Below, piece by piece: positions 42,133 through 52,279 of a stretch of 64,000 nt of DNA. The DNA is from Dryocola sp. LX212 (lineage in GTDB: Bacteria; Pseudomonadota; Gammaproteobacteria; Enterobacterales; Enterobacteriaceae): positions 1,488,001 to 1,552,000 of the forward strand of contig CP167917.1 in assembly GCA_041504365.1 (NCBI GenBank), given 5' to 3'. The first letter of the stretch is position 1; each line of letters opens with the position of its first letter. The position numbers were made by a program, and so were the translations under genes. The notes beneath the pieces were generated by a model. The model was given only the letters and a program-made list of their open reading frames with translations, ran no database searches and was not told the origin of the DNA.

Positions 42133-43035
42133 GTGAAAATCGCCATTTTATCCCGGGATGGAACGCTTTATTCTTGTAAACGCCTGCGTGAGGCGGCGGT
42201 GCGCCGTGGCCACACGGTGGAAATTATCGATCCGCTGTCATGCTATATGAACATCAACCCGCTTTCCCCGTCGGTGCACTATAAAGGGCGCCAGCTGCCG
42301 CATTATGACGCGGTTATCCCCAGGATTGGCTCGGCCATTACGTTTTACGGCACCGCCGTGCTGCGCCAGTTTGAAATGCTGGGCAGCTATCCGCTTAATG
42401 AATCGGTGGCTATTACCCGCGCGCGGGACAAGCTTCGTTCGCTACAGCTGCTCGCCCGCCAGGGTATTGACCTGCCGGTGACCGGCTTTGCCCACTCCCC
42501 GGACGACACCAGCGACCTGATTGATATGGTAGGCGGCGCGCCGCTGGTGGTGAAGCTGGTGGAAGGCACCCAGGGCATTGGCGTGGTGCTGGCGGAAACG
42601 CGTCAGGCGGCAGAAAGCGTGATTGACGCGTTCCGCGGCCTGAATGCCCATATCCTGGTGCAGGAATACATTAAAGAAGCGAAGGGGCGGGATATTCGCT
42701 GCCTGGTGGTAGGCAACAACGTTGTTGCGGCCATTGAGCGGCAGGCAAAGCCCGGCGATTTTCGATCCAACCTGCACCGTGGTGGACAGGCTAACCGGGT
42801 TATGATTACCGATCGGGAGCGTGACATTGCGCTGAAAGCAGCGGCGACGCTGGGGCTGGACGTTGCCGGAGTCGATATTCTACGCGCCCATCGCGGCCCG
42901 CTGGTGATGGAGGTAAACGCCTCGCCCGGTCTGGAAGGGATTGAAAAGACGAGCGGGGTGGATATCGCCACGCTTATGATCGAATGGATTGAGCATCAGG
43001 CCCAGCCGGGCTACTGTCTGAAAACGGGCGGATAA
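42133..43035 (+). CDS. rimK: Ribosomal protein S6 glutamate ligase RimK
   Basis: ATP-grasp ligase adding glutamates to the C-terminus of S6. 300 aa as in E. coli; GTG start. [20 protein letters not shown], the ATP-binding [31 protein letters not shown] and the Mg-binding [15 protein letters not shown] are all present. Confidence 0.96.
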   Translation: MKIAILSRDGTLYSCKRLREAAVRRGHTVEIIDPLSCYMNINPLSPSVHYKGRQLPHYDAVIPRIGSAITFYGTAVLRQFEMLGSYPLNESVAITRARDKLRSLQLLARQGIDLPVTGFAHSPDDTSDLIDMVGGAPLVVKLVEGTQGIGVVLAETRQAAESVIDAFRGLNAHILVQEYIKEAKGRDIRCLVVGNNVVAAIERQAKPGDFRSNLHRGGQANRVMITDRERDIALKAAATLGLDVAGVDILRAHRGPLVMEVNASPGLEGIEKTSGVDIATLMIEWIEHQAQPGYCLKTGG

Positions 43036-43159
43036 TCAACGTTAGCCGGTCATTTGAGGGGATAACCCCCGCCAAATGGACGCATAGTAATAGTATGACG
43101 CGCCGTTTTTGCGTAAGCTATGGCGCGACTTTCACCATCTCTAAGAGGCATCTGCATTT

Positions 43160-43639
43160 ATGGATTCACTCGTTGTCCCGACCCTGGACATCTTACGCCG
43201 CTGGCTCGATGAGATCGGCGTGACTATTTTCGAGTGCGATACCTGCCAGGCGCTGCATCTGCCGCATATGCAGAATTTCGATGGGGTTTACGATGCCAAA
43301 ATCGACCTGGTGGATAATATTGTGCTGTTCTCGGCGCTTGCCGAAGTGAAGCCCTCCGCGCTGCTGCCGCTGGCTTCCGACCTCTCCTCCATCAACGCCA
43401 GCTCCCTGACCGTGAAGGCCTTTCTCGACGTGCAGGACGATAACCTGCCGAAGCTGGTGGTTTGCCAGTCCCTGCAGGCTTCGGTCGGCATTACCCGCGA
43501 GCAGTTTGCCGCCTTCGTGAAGCAGAGCGAAGAGCAGATCTCGATGGTTATCCTCGAAGCGTGCGCAAATCAGCTGCTGTTTATCGCTGAAGAGGAAGAG
43601 CCGGTTGGCATAACCACGCAGGCTCACTTCCTGCACTAA
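43160..43639 (+). CDS. ybjN: YbjN, sensory transduction-like regulator
   Basis: 159 aa; E. coli YbjN is 158. MDSLVVPTLDILRRWLDEIG and LHLPHMQNFDGVYDAKIDLV are conserved. T3SS-chaperone-like fold; its overexpression in E. coli affects motility and acid-stress genes, but the mechanism is unclear. Confidence 0.93.
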   Translation: MDSLVVPTLDILRRWLDEIGVTIFECDTCQALHLPHMQNFDGVYDAKIDLVDNIVLFSALAEVKPSALLPLASDLSSINASSLTVKAFLDVQDDNLPKLVVCQSLQASVGITREQFAAFVKQSEEQISMVILEACANQLLFIAEEEEPVGITTQAHFLH

Positions 43640-43982
43640 ACGTTGCATCGTCAGGCGCAGTGGCTGCCAGGCTCGCTGCGTTCAACGATTTTTTATCCTG
43701 CCTTAAAGCCCCCTCTATAGCACTATCCTCTGGCATTGCCGCCCCTCCGGGGGATCTCATAGACCACATCTCCTTCAAAAATCGATAAATGACGTTTTTT
43801 TCTCTGCTCACTGTTCGCTCACGCGGGCTACAGTTATTCTTGCGGGGCTGTCACAAACGTGCAACGTCGACGGGGGACGCCGTCCTTTTTTAACTACAGT
43901 TTGCATAGAGGTGCATGATTCTTGCATGGCACGCAGCGTGGGAAGGTCACGCCTGATAACTTTTATTCAGAAGGAATGAGAT
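43640..43982. promoter_or_regulatory. ybjN-potF intergenic region with candidate sigma-54 promoter
   Basis: 343 bp without a convincing gene. A hairpin GACGG/CCGTC followed by TTTTTT (about 43869-43890) may end ybjN transcripts. GTGCATG-N4-TTGCA at 43911-43926 partly fits a sigma-54 site, and potFGHI is reported as nitrogen/sigma-54 linked in E. coli, but the -24 GG is TG here, so this is weak. Confidence 0.3.
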
Positions 43983-45092
43983 ATGCTCGCCAATAAAAAA
44001 TGGTTGTCGGCTTTGGTCGCTGGTGCGCTGATGGCGGTTTCTGCCACCTCGTCTGCGGCAGAGCAAAAGACGCTGCACGTTTACAACTGGTCCGACTATA
44101 TTGCGCCGGACACGCTGGCAAACTTCACTAAAGAGACCGGCATCAAGGTCGTTTATGACGTTTTCGATTCCAACGAGGTGCTGGAAGGCAAGCTTATGGC
44201 GGGCAGCACCGGGTACGATCTCGTGGTGCCTTCGTCGCAGTTCCTTGAGCGCCAGGCGCAGGCCGGGATCTTCCAGCCGCTCGATAAAAGCAAGCTGCCA
44301 AACTATAAAAATCTCGATCCGGAAATGCTCAAGCTGGTGGCGCAGAATGATCGAGATAACAAGTACGGCATCCCTTATATGATGGTCACCACCGGCATTG
44401 GGTATAACGTTGAAAAGGTGAAGGCCGCGCTGGGTAAAGACGCGCCGGTAAATAGCTGGGACCTGGTCTACAAGCCGGAAAATCTGGAGAAGCTGAAAAG
44501 CTGCGGCGTGTCGTTCCTCGACGCACCAAGTGAAATCTACGCCAGCGTGCTGCACTATCTGGGTAAAGATCCCAACAGTTCCGATCCTAAAGATTACACC
44601 GGAGCGGCGAACGACCTGCTGATGAAGCTGCGTCCGTTTATCCGCTACTTCCACTCTTCCCAATACATCAACGATCTGGCGAACGGCGACATCTGTGTGG
44701 CGATTGGCTGGTCCGGCGACATCCTGCAGGCAGCTAACCGCGCGAAAGAGGCAAAAAATGGCGTGGATATTGCTTATACCATTCCGAAGGAGGGGGCGAT
44801 GGTCTACTTCGATATGTTCGCGATGCCAGCCGACGCGAAGAATAAAGAAGAGGCGTATCAGTTCCTTAACTACCTGATGAAGCCGGACGTGGTGGCCAAT
44901 ATCAGCAATCACGTCTATTACGCGAATGCGAACAAAGAGGCCACGCCTTTGCTGAATGCGGAAGTACGGGACAACCCGGGCATTTATCCCCCTGCGGACG
45001 TCCGTGCGAAGCTCTTCACACAATCCGTTCTTTCGCCGAAAGTCGACCGAGTGATCACCCGTTCGTGGACTAAAGTTAAGACCGGGAAATAA
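43983..45092 (+). CDS. potF: Putrescine-binding periplasmic protein PotF
   Basis: 369 aa; E. coli PotF is 370. Signal peptide MLANKKWLSALVAGALMAVS ending near ATSSAAEQ. Mature part starts KTLHVYNWSDYIAPDTLANF. Delivers putrescine to PotGHI. First gene of potFGHI; the 154-bp gap to potG contains hairpins that may lower distal expression. Confidence 0.96.
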   Translation: MLANKKWLSALVAGALMAVSATSSAAEQKTLHVYNWSDYIAPDTLANFTKETGIKVVYDVFDSNEVLEGKLMAGSTGYDLVVPSSQFLERQAQAGIFQPLDKSKLPNYKNLDPEMLKLVAQNDRDNKYGIPYMMVTTGIGYNVEKVKAALGKDAPVNSWDLVYKPENLEKLKSCGVSFLDAPSEIYASVLHYLGKDPNSSDPKDYTGAANDLLMKLRPFIRYFHSSQYINDLANGDICVAIGWSGDILQAANRAKEAKNGVDIAYTIPKEGAMVYFDMFAMPADAKNKEEAYQFLNYLMKPDVVANISNHVYYANANKEATPLLNAEVRDNPGIYPPADVRAKLFTQSVLSPKVDRVITRSWTKVKTGK

Positions 45093-45246
45093 GCAAACCT
45101 GCCAGGCACTTAGCCCGGTTTGCAACGGGGGACTGCACCCTGATGGTGCGACTGCCCCAATACGGACGCGGGCTTCGGCTCGCGTCGCGTTATTAGTACG
45201 GCAACCGGGCCGTACCCTTATCTGCTTTTGCCGGAGAGCAACATAA

Positions 45247-46380
45247 TTGAACGACGCAATTCCCCGCCCGCAGGCGAAGACGCGCAGGGCGCTCACGCCG
45301 CTGCTGGAAATCCGCAACCTGACCAGGTCTTTCGACGGACAGCACGCCGTGGACGACGTCAGCCTGACCATTTATAAAGGCGAAATTTTTGCGCTGCTCG
45401 GACCATCCGGCTGCGGCAAGTCGACGCTGCTGCGCATGCTGGCGGGTTTCGAGCCGCCCAGCGCCGGGCAGATTATGCTGGACGGCGTGGATCTCTCACA
45501 CGTGCCGCCTTACCAGCGGCCAATCAACATGATGTTTCAGTCCTACGCACTGTTCCCGCACATGACCGTTGAGCAGAACATTGCCTTCGGCCTGAAGCAG
45601 GACAAGCTGCCGAAGACGGAGATTGCCCAGCGCGTACAGGAGATGCTTGCGCTGGTGCATATGCAGGAGTTTGCCAAACGAAAGCCCCACCAGCTTTCCG
45701 GTGGCCAGCGGCAGCGCGTGGCCCTGGCGCGAAGCCTGGCGAAGCGCCCGAAGCTACTGTTGCTTGATGAGCCTATGGGCGCGCTTGATAAAAAGCTGCG
45801 TGACCGCATGCAGCTGGAGGTGGTGGATATCCTCGAACGCGTCGGGGCGACCTGCGTGATGGTGACGCACGATCAGGAAGAAGCGATGACCATGGCCGGC
45901 CGTATCGCCATTATGAACCGCGGTAAGTTCGTGCAAATCGGCGAACCGGAAGAGATATACGAACACCCGACGACCCGCTACAGCGCCGAATTTATCGGAT
46001 CGGTAAACGTTTTTGAGGGGCTACTGAAATCGCGCGAAGCAGACGGTCTGGTGATAGACAGCCCGGGATTAATCCACCCGCTAAAAGTAGATCCGGATGC
46101 GTCCGTGGTCGACAACGTGCCGGTGTACGTCGCGCTGCGTCCTGAAAAGGTCATGCTCTGCGACGAGCCGCCCGCGGAGGGCTTCAACTTTGCGGTGGGC
46201 GAAGTGGTGCACATTGCCTACCTGGGCGACCTCTCGATTTATCACGTGCGCCTGAAAAGCGGGCAGATGATCAGCTCACAGATGCAGAACGATCGCCGCT
46301 ACCGCAAAGGCGCGCCGACCTGGGGCGATGAAGTCCGCCTGTGCTGGGACGCGGACAGCTGCGTGGTTCTGACGGTTTAG
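45247..46380 (+). CDS. potG: Putrescine ABC transporter ATPase PotG
   Basis: 377 aa as in E. coli, starting at TTG ([20 protein letters not shown]). Walker [10 protein letters not shown], signature [14 protein letters not shown], Walker B LLLLDEP, H-loop VTHDQEE and a C-terminal TOBE domain. Energises putrescine uptake. Confidence 0.96.
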   Translation: MNDAIPRPQAKTRRALTPLLEIRNLTRSFDGQHAVDDVSLTIYKGEIFALLGPSGCGKSTLLRMLAGFEPPSAGQIMLDGVDLSHVPPYQRPINMMFQSYALFPHMTVEQNIAFGLKQDKLPKTEIAQRVQEMLALVHMQEFAKRKPHQLSGGQRQRVALARSLAKRPKLLLLDEPMGALDKKLRDRMQLEVVDILERVGATCVMVTHDQEEAMTMAGRIAIMNRGKFVQIGEPEEIYEHPTTRYSAEFIGSVNVFEGLLKSREADGLVIDSPGLIHPLKVDPDASVVDNVPVYVALRPEKVMLCDEPPAEGFNFAVGEVVHIAYLGDLSIYHVRLKSGQMISSQMQNDRRYRKGAPTWGDEVRLCWDADSCVVLTV

Positions 46381-46388
46381 GGGGCACC

Positions 46389-47342
46389 ATGAGTCTGATT
46401 ACCGAACGTTCGGCTACGCCACCCGCCAGCGGGTTTAAGCCCTGGCTGGCGCGCGTACAGATGAAGCATGGCCGCAAGCTGGTGATAGCCCTGCCGTACC
46501 TGTGGCTGATCCTGCTGTTTATGCTGCCGTTTCTCATCGTCTTTAAAATCAGCTTTGCGGAGATGGCGCGCGCCATACCCCCGTACACGGATTTGGCGAC
46601 ATGGGCGGATGACCAGCTCCAGATAGCCCTTAACTTTGCCAACTACTTCCAGCTGACGGACGATCCGCTCTACGCGGAGGCGTATTTGCAGTCGCTTCAG
46701 GTTGCCGGTATCTCAACGCTTTGCTGCCTGGCGATGGGCTATCCGCTCGCCTGGGCGATAGCGCACAGCAAGCCCTCTACGCGGAATATCCTGCTGCTGC
46801 TGGTGATCCTGCCTTCGTGGACGTCGTTTCTGATCCGCGTTTACGCCTGGATGGGCATTCTGAAAAACAACGGTGTGCTGAACAACGTGCTGATATGGCT
46901 GGGGGTTATCGATCAGCCGCTGACCATTCTGCATACCAATCTCGCGGTGTATATCGGCATCGTCTATGCCTATCTGCCGTTCATGGTGCTGCCGATTTAC
47001 ACCGCGCTGACGCGCATCGACTATTCGCTGGTGGAGGCTTCTATGGATTTAGGGGCCCGCCCGCTGAAGACCTTTTTCAGCGTCATCGTGCCGCTGACCA
47101 AAGGCGGAATTATCGCCGGGTCGATGCTGGTGTTTATTCCCGCGGTAGGGGAGTTTGTCATCCCGGAGCTGCTCGGCGGGCCGGACAGCATTATGATTGG
47201 CCGCGTCCTGTGGCAGGAGTTCTTTAATAACCGCGACTGGCCGGTGGCTTCGGGCGTCGCCATTATCATGCTGCTGTTGCTGATCGTGCCGATCATGTGG
47301 TTTCACAAATACCAGAATAAAATGACGGGGGATCACGCATGA
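46389..47342 (+). CDS. potH: Putrescine transporter permease PotH
   Basis: 317 aa from ATG 46389, equal to E. coli PotH; the frame is open upstream into potG but that part is not conserved. Six helices; the EAA loop VEASMDLGARPLKTFFSVIV contacts PotG. Starts 8 bp after potG. Confidence 0.95.
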   Translation: MSLITERSATPPASGFKPWLARVQMKHGRKLVIALPYLWLILLFMLPFLIVFKISFAEMARAIPPYTDLATWADDQLQIALNFANYFQLTDDPLYAEAYLQSLQVAGISTLCCLAMGYPLAWAIAHSKPSTRNILLLLVILPSWTSFLIRVYAWMGILKNNGVLNNVLIWLGVIDQPLTILHTNLAVYIGIVYAYLPFMVLPIYTALTRIDYSLVEASMDLGARPLKTFFSVIVPLTKGGIIAGSMLVFIPAVGEFVIPELLGGPDSIMIGRVLWQEFFNNRDWPVASGVAIIMLLLLIVPIMWFHKYQNKMTGDHA

Positions 47343-48184
47343 ATAACCTGCCGGTTGTACGCTCTCCGTGGCGGATTCTGATCCTGATTATCGGCTTTAC
47401 CTTCCTGTATGCGCCGATGCTGATGCTGGTGATCTACTCGTTTAACAGTTCAAAACTGGTGACTGTATGGGCGGGCTGGTCTACGCGCTGGTACGTGGCG
47501 CTGTTCCAGGACTCGGCGATGATGAACGCCGTGGGGCTCAGCCTGACAATCGCGGCGGCAGCGGCCACTATGGCCGTGGTGCTGGGGACGATAGCCGCCG
47601 TGGTGATGGTGCGCTTCGGCACTTTCCGGGGCTCAACGGGTTTTGCTTTTATGCTCACCGCGCCGCTGGTTATGCCGGACGTCATCACCGGCCTGTCATT
47701 GCTGCTGCTTTTTGTGGCGCTGGGACACGCTATCGGCTGGCCGAGCGACCGCGGCATGCTGACTATATGGCTTGCGCACGTAACGTTCTGTACCGCCTAT
47801 GTTTCCGTGGTTATCAGCTCGCGCCTGAGGGAGCTTGATCGCTCAATCGAAGAGGCGGCTATGGATCTGGGGGCAACGCCGCTAAAAGTCTTTTTTGTCA
47901 TCACCGTGCCGATGATCGCCCCGGCGATTATTTCCGGCTGGCTGCTGGCCTTTACGCTCTCGCTGGACGATTTAGTGATTGCGAGTTTCGTTTCAGGGCC
48001 CGGTGCGACAACGCTGCCGATGCTGGTTTTCTCCAGCGTGCGTATGGGCGTTAATCCAGAAATAAATGCTCTGGCGTCTATTATTCTTGGCGTTGTCGGT
48101 ATAATAGGATTCATAGCATGGTGGTTTATGGCGCGAGCAGAAAAGCAGCGGCTGCGCGATATCCAGCGTGCAAGGCGTAGCTGA
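47339..48184 (+). CDS. potI: Putrescine transporter permease PotI
   Basis: 281 aa as in E. coli. Six helices; EAA loop IEEAAMDLGATPLKVFFVIT. Overlaps potH by 4 bp (ATGA). Forms the channel with PotH. Confidence 0.95.
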   Translation: MNNLPVVRSPWRILILIIGFTFLYAPMLMLVIYSFNSSKLVTVWAGWSTRWYVALFQDSAMMNAVGLSLTIAAAAATMAVVLGTIAAVVMVRFGTFRGSTGFAFMLTAPLVMPDVITGLSLLLLFVALGHAIGWPSDRGMLTIWLAHVTFCTAYVSVVISSRLRELDRSIEEAAMDLGATPLKVFFVITVPMIAPAIISGWLLAFTLSLDDLVIASFVSGPGATTLPMLVFSSVRMGVNPEINALASIILGVVGIIGFIAWWFMARAEKQRLRDIQRARRS

Positions 48185-48245
48185 AACGCTTAAAATCTGT
48201 AATCATTATTGCCTCCAGTGCCGCCGTTTTGCGGCACTGTGTCGT

Positions 48246-48734
48246 ATGGAACGCGAGGTTAAGCAAATTTTCAGGAAGCGACGTAATAACCAGGCCAAAT
48301 TAAACGTCCCTACGCTTGTCGCAGTGGCGGCTATTGCTATTCTTTCGACCCGGCTTCTGGACCTGCTGATGCTGCTTAACCTGCTCGGCGTGCGGGGCAT
48401 ACTGGATTTTGTTCACCGCAGCGTGCAAACCTGGCCGCTGACGCTGATCTTCTTCGGCAGCCTGGTGATGTTGTGCGTCGAGGTACGCTGCGCGTTCGTC
48501 ATTCTTAAAGGCCGAAGCTGGGGGCGCTGGCTGTTTCTGGCTACGCAGGTGATTTCGGTCGGCTACCTGTGGACCGCTTCCCTGGGCTGGGGCTATCCCG
48601 AACTGTTCAGTATTCCCGGTGAGTCAAAGCGCGAGATTTTCCGCTCCCTGATGACCCAGAAGCTGCCGGATCTGCTGGTGCTTTTCCTGCTTTTTGTTCC
48701 CTCTCGCAGCAGGCTTTTTTTCAAACTTCAGTAA
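48246..48734 (+). CDS. ybjO: YbjO, inner membrane protein
   Basis: 162 aa, same as E. coli YbjO when started at ATG 48246 (MEREVKQIFRKRRNNQAKLN). Three to four helices. YSWRWL-type region RGRSWGRWLFLATQ and GYPELFSIPGESKREIFRSL are conserved. Function unknown. Confidence 0.88.
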   Translation: MEREVKQIFRKRRNNQAKLNVPTLVAVAAIAILSTRLLDLLMLLNLLGVRGILDFVHRSVQTWPLTLIFFGSLVMLCVEVRCAFVILKGRSWGRWLFLATQVISVGYLWTASLGWGYPELFSIPGESKREIFRSLMTQKLPDLLVLFLLFVPSRSRLFFKLQ

Positions 48735-48779
48735 GCGCGTGGTGGTACACTCTGCGCTCCCCCGTTTCAGGATTTCATT

Positions 48780-49910
48780 ATGCATTGCGCGCTTTATCAG
48801 GCCGGTCGCTGCCGCTCCTGCCAGTGGATTGAACAGCCGGTCACCGATCAGCTCACCGCGAAGATGAACGATCTTCAGCTATTGCTGAAGGATACGGCGG
48901 TTAAAGAGTGGAGTGATCCGGTCAGCGGTCCTGAACAAGCGTTTCGTAATAAAGCCAAAATGGTCGTCAGCGGCAGCGTGGAAAAACCGCTGCTGGGCAT
49001 GCTGCATCGCGACGGCACGCCCGAAGACTTAACCGACTGTCCGCTTTATCCCGCCTCTTTCCAGGCCGTATTTACCGCGCTTAAACCTTTTATTGCCCGC
49101 GCCGGGCTGACGCCTTACAACGTCTCGCGCAAGCGCGGTGAGCTGAAGTATCTGCTGCTGACGGAAAGCCAGCTGGACGGTGGCCTGATGCTGCGCTTTG
49201 TCCTGCGCTCCGAAGCCAAGCTTGAGCAGCTGCGCGCCGCGCTGCCGTGGCTGCAACAGCAGCTTCCGCAGCTGAAGGTTATCTCCGCGAATATCCAGCC
49301 GGTGCATATGGCAATTATGGAAGGAGAGCAGGAGATACCGTTAAGCGAACAGCGGGCGCTTGAAGAGAGCTTCAACGGTGTGCCGCTGTATATCCGTCCG
49401 CAAAGCTTCTTCCAGACAAACCCGACGGTAGCCGCCTCGCTGTATGCGACGGCCCGCAGCTGGGTCAGTGCGCTGCCGGTAAAGCACATGTGGGATCTGT
49501 TCTGCGGCGTGGGCGGCTTTGGCCTGCACTGCGCAACGCCTGAGATGAAGCTGACGGGGATTGAAATTTCGCCGGAGGCTATCGCCAGCGCGCGCCAGTC
49601 GGCGGACAGGCTGGGGCTAAAAGACATTCATTTTCAGGCGCTGGACTCTACCCGGTTCGCGACTGAGCAGAGCGACATGCCCGACCTGGTGCTGGTGAAT
49701 CCGCCGCGTCGCGGTATTGGCCAGGCGCTGTGCTACTTCCTCAACAATATGGCCCCGCAGCACATCATCTATTCAAGCTGTAATGCTCAGACCATGGCCC
49801 GGGATATCGCCTCGCTTTCCGGCTACCGGGTTGAGCGCGTGAAGCTCTTAGATATGTTCCCGCATACCGCGCACTACGAAGTATTGGTGCTGCTGGTGAA
49901 GGTGGCCTGA
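48780..49910 (+). CDS. rlmC: 23S rRNA (uracil-747-C5)-methyltransferase
   Basis: 376 aa; E. coli RlmC (RumB) is 375. Fe-S cysteines in [19 protein letters not shown] motif [12 protein letters not shown]; catalytic region [10 protein letters not shown] and nucleophile Cys in [13 protein letters not shown]. Methylates U747 of 23S rRNA. Confidence 0.96.
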   Translation: MHCALYQAGRCRSCQWIEQPVTDQLTAKMNDLQLLLKDTAVKEWSDPVSGPEQAFRNKAKMVVSGSVEKPLLGMLHRDGTPEDLTDCPLYPASFQAVFTALKPFIARAGLTPYNVSRKRGELKYLLLTESQLDGGLMLRFVLRSEAKLEQLRAALPWLQQQLPQLKVISANIQPVHMAIMEGEQEIPLSEQRALEESFNGVPLYIRPQSFFQTNPTVAASLYATARSWVSALPVKHMWDLFCGVGGFGLHCATPEMKLTGIEISPEAIASARQSADRLGLKDIHFQALDSTRFATEQSDMPDLVLVNPPRRGIGQALCYFLNNMAPQHIIYSSCNAQTMARDIASLSGYRVERVKLLDMFPHTAHYEVLVLLVKVA

Positions 49911-49920
49911 ATGTTCTGCA

Positions 49921-49990
49921 GATGCCGGATGGCGCTACGCTTATCCGACCTACGTTCTGAAGGGCGGATAAGCAGCGCGTCATCCGCCGT
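49921..49990. repeat. REP/BIME palindromic repeat between rlmC and artJ
   Basis: GATGCCGGATGGCGCTACGC with an inverted partner GGCGGATAAGCAGCGCGTCA, the usual enterobacterial REP pair. It lies between convergent genes and may act in mRNA stability or termination. Confidence 0.8.
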
Positions 49991-50000
49991 TAGCTAATCT

Positions 50001-50732
50001 TTACTGCGGGAACCACTGCTGGCTGATTTTCTGGTACGTTCCGTCGGCTTTAATGGCCGCCAGCGCGTCATTCAGTTTTTTCAACAGAGCCTTATTATCC
50101 GGACGTACCGCAATGCCCAGGCCGGTGCCGAAGTACTGCGGGTCGGTGACGTGCTCGCCCACCGTGCCCAGCTGCGGATTGGTTTTCAGCCACTCGTTGA
50201 CCACGGCGGTATCGCCGAACACCCCGTCAAGACGGCCATTTTTCAGGTCAATAATCGCGTTCTGGTAGCTGTCATAAGAGACGGTTTTAATCTCCGGATG
50301 TTTATCCTGCAAATACTTCTGATGTGTAGTGCCGTTCTCCATCCCGATACGCTTGCCCTTCAGCTCATCCAGCGACTTAAACGCGCCTTTTTTTGCAATA
50401 ACCACTGCGGAGTTGGCGTAATACGGATCGGTGAAAGCAACCTGCTTGCTGCGCTCGGGGGTTATGTCCATACCCGAAATAACAGCATCGTACTTACGGA
50501 ACTTCAGCGACGGGATGAGGCTGTCGAAGGCGTGGTTGGTAAAGGTACAGTCGGCCTGCATCTGTTTGCATAATGCTTTGGCGAGATCGATATCAAACCC
50601 GACGATCTGGCTGCTGGCGTTCAGCGATTCAAAAGGCGGATAGGTCGCCGAGGAACCGAAGCTGATTTTATCTGCGGCGGCGGTGCTGAATGCGGTTGTT
50701 GCGAACATGGCGGCCAAAAATAACTTCTTCAT
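50001..50732 (-). CDS. artJ: Arginine-binding periplasmic protein ArtJ
   Basis: 243 aa as in E. coli. Signal peptide MKKLFLAAMFATTAFSTAAA. SBP family 3 motifs GFDIDLAKALCKQMQADCTF and MDITPERSKQVAFTDPY. High-affinity L-arginine receptor for ArtPMQ. Paralogous to artI, with separate transcription and an upstream ArgR-type box. Confidence 0.95.
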   Translation of the reverse strand: MKKLFLAAMFATTAFSTAAADKISFGSSATYPPFESLNASSQIVGFDIDLAKALCKQMQADCTFTNHAFDSLIPSLKFRKYDAVISGMDITPERSKQVAFTDPYYANSAVVIAKKGAFKSLDELKGKRIGMENGTTHQKYLQDKHPEIKTVSYDSYQNAIIDLKNGRLDGVFGDTAVVNEWLKTNPQLGTVGEHVTDPQYFGTGLGIAVRPDNKALLKKLNDALAAIKADGTYQKISQQWFPQ

Positions 50733-50803
50733 AGGTGCTGCTCCCGTCTGTCGTGTTGTTATGAAATCGTCGTTTCCCGACGTCAGATAACCTTGCCAGT
50801 GCG

Positions 50804-50817
50804 TGAATTTATATGCA
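50804..50817 (-). promoter_or_regulatory. ArgR box candidate upstream of artJ
   Basis: TGAATTTATATGCA differs from the ARG-box core TGAAT-N4-ATTCA at one position. A weaker AT-rich half-site follows within 20 bp. In E. coli artJ is strongly repressed by arginine via ArgR. Confidence 0.5.
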
Positions 50818-50855
50818 ATAAAATTGTATATTTATATTTACCGGGATAATAAAAA

Positions 50856-50873
50856 GGCGGGGAAATCCCCGCC
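50856..50873 (-). terminator. Terminator of the artPIQM operon
   Basis: GGCGGGGA/TCCCCGCC stem with a two-base loop, followed on the minus strand by TTTTTATTAT. It lies 13 bp after the artM stop. Confidence 0.8.
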
Positions 50874-50885
50874 TTGTTTTGCCGT

Positions 50886-51554
50886 TTAGCTCCGCCGTTC
50901 AAACGCCAGCGCCCGGCGTTCTATCAGCCGCATTAGCAGCGTCAGAATACCGTTGACCACCAGATAGACCAGCCCCGCTGCGCCAAACACCATGACGTCG
51001 TAGGTACGGCCATACAGCAGCTGGCCGTAGCCCATCACTTCCATCAGCGTAATGGTGTAGGCCAGAGAGGTACTTTTGAACACCAGCACCACTTCGTTAG
51101 AGTAGGAAGAGAGGGCGCGCTTAAATGCATAAGGCAGCAAAATTGCCAGCGTGTCTTTCTTGCTCATCCCCAGCGCACCGCAGGACTGCCACTGCCCTTC
51201 CGGAATGGCGCGAATCGCACCGTAGAACAGCTGCGTGGTGTAGGCGGCGCTGTTCAGCGACAGGGCAATCAGCGCGCATAGCCACGGCTCGGAAAGCAGG
51301 TGCCACAGCGCCGGGTAGTTCTGAATCGAAGGGAACTGGCCCGGCCCGTAGTAAATCAGGAAGATCTGCACCAGCAGCGGCGTGCCGGTGAACAGCGTGA
51401 TATACGCACGGACGATGTACACCAGCACCGGCGTTTTCAGCGTCAGGATGATGGTGAAAATCAGCGCCAGAATCAGCGCCACCACGATGGAGGCAGCGGT
51501 CAGCGTCAGGCTGGTATGCAGCCCTTTCATCAGCTCCGGTAAATACTCAAGCAT
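50886..51554 (-). CDS. artM: Arginine transporter permease ArtM
   Basis: 222 aa as in E. coli. Five helices; permease loop CGALGMSKKDTLAILLPYAF. Pairs with ArtQ. Its start overlaps the artQ stop by one base. Confidence 0.95.
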   Translation of the reverse strand: MLEYLPELMKGLHTSLTLTAASIVVALILALIFTIILTLKTPVLVYIVRAYITLFTGTPLLVQIFLIYYGPGQFPSIQNYPALWHLLSEPWLCALIALSLNSAAYTTQLFYGAIRAIPEGQWQSCGALGMSKKDTLAILLPYAFKRALSSYSNEVVLVFKSTSLAYTITLMEVMGYGQLLYGRTYDVMVFGAAGLVYLVVNGILTLLMRLIERRALAFERRS

Positions 51555-52270
51555 CAGCCCGGTCTCCTTTCAAAGCGAGTGGCGCGCAGATCGATACGCT
51601 TAAGGATGTACTGGCTGAGCAGGGTAATCACCAGGTAGATAGCGGCGGCAATCACGTACCAGGTAAACGGCTCCTGGGTACGGGTCGCAATACTTTTGGT
51701 TTGCAGCATCAGGTCGTTCACGCTGATAAGTGACACTAACGCGGTATCCTTCAGCAGCACCAGCCACTGGTTTCCCAGGCCGGGGAGCGCGTGACGCCAC
51801 ATCTGCGGCATCACCAGGCGGAAGAAGATAGCGACTTTCGACAGCCCCAGCGCCTGGCCGGATTCCCACTGCCCGACGGGCACCGCTTTTAACGCGCCGC
51901 GCAGCGTCTGCGAAGCGTAGGCGGAATAGAGCAGGGAGAGGGCGATAACGCCACACAGGAACGGGCTGACGTCGAAGTTCTCGATCTGCATCTGAACGGG
52001 AATTTGGGCAAATCCAAGGTTCAGGGTAAAGCCGTCCGACAGGGTCAGCAGCAGCTGAGAAGAGCCGAAGTAGATAAAGAGGACGACCAGAATTTCAGGC
52101 AGCCCGCGCAGCACGGTGACCAGCGCGGAGCCGACCCATGCTACGGGACGCCAGCTGGCGGACTCCCAGACGGCAAAGATCATCGCCAGCGCAAGGCCGA
52201 TGACCAGTGCACAAACGGCAAGGCCGACGGTCATCCCGGCGGCGCTTGCTAATGGAAAAATTTCGTTCAT
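51554..52270 (-). CDS. artQ: Arginine transporter permease ArtQ
   Basis: 238 aa as in E. coli. Helices in [20 protein letters not shown] and following; permease loop [20 protein letters not shown]. Within artP-artI-artQ-artM. Confidence 0.95.
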   Translation of the reverse strand: MNEIFPLASAAGMTVGLAVCALVIGLALAMIFAVWESASWRPVAWVGSALVTVLRGLPEILVVLFIYFGSSQLLLTLSDGFTLNLGFAQIPVQMQIENFDVSPFLCGVIALSLLYSAYASQTLRGALKAVPVGQWESGQALGLSKVAIFFRLVMPQMWRHALPGLGNQWLVLLKDTALVSLISVNDLMLQTKSIATRTQEPFTWYVIAAAIYLVITLLSQYILKRIDLRATRFERRPG

Positions 52271-52279
52271 TCAGGCGGC

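Noticed and set aside
43911-43926. Firm sigma-54 promoter for potF
   Set aside because: The -24 GG is not conserved, so it is listed only as a weak candidate.
43947-45371. 474-aa minus-strand ORF opposite potF
   Set aside because: potF and potG are certain on the other strand; the ORF is a GC-skew artefact.
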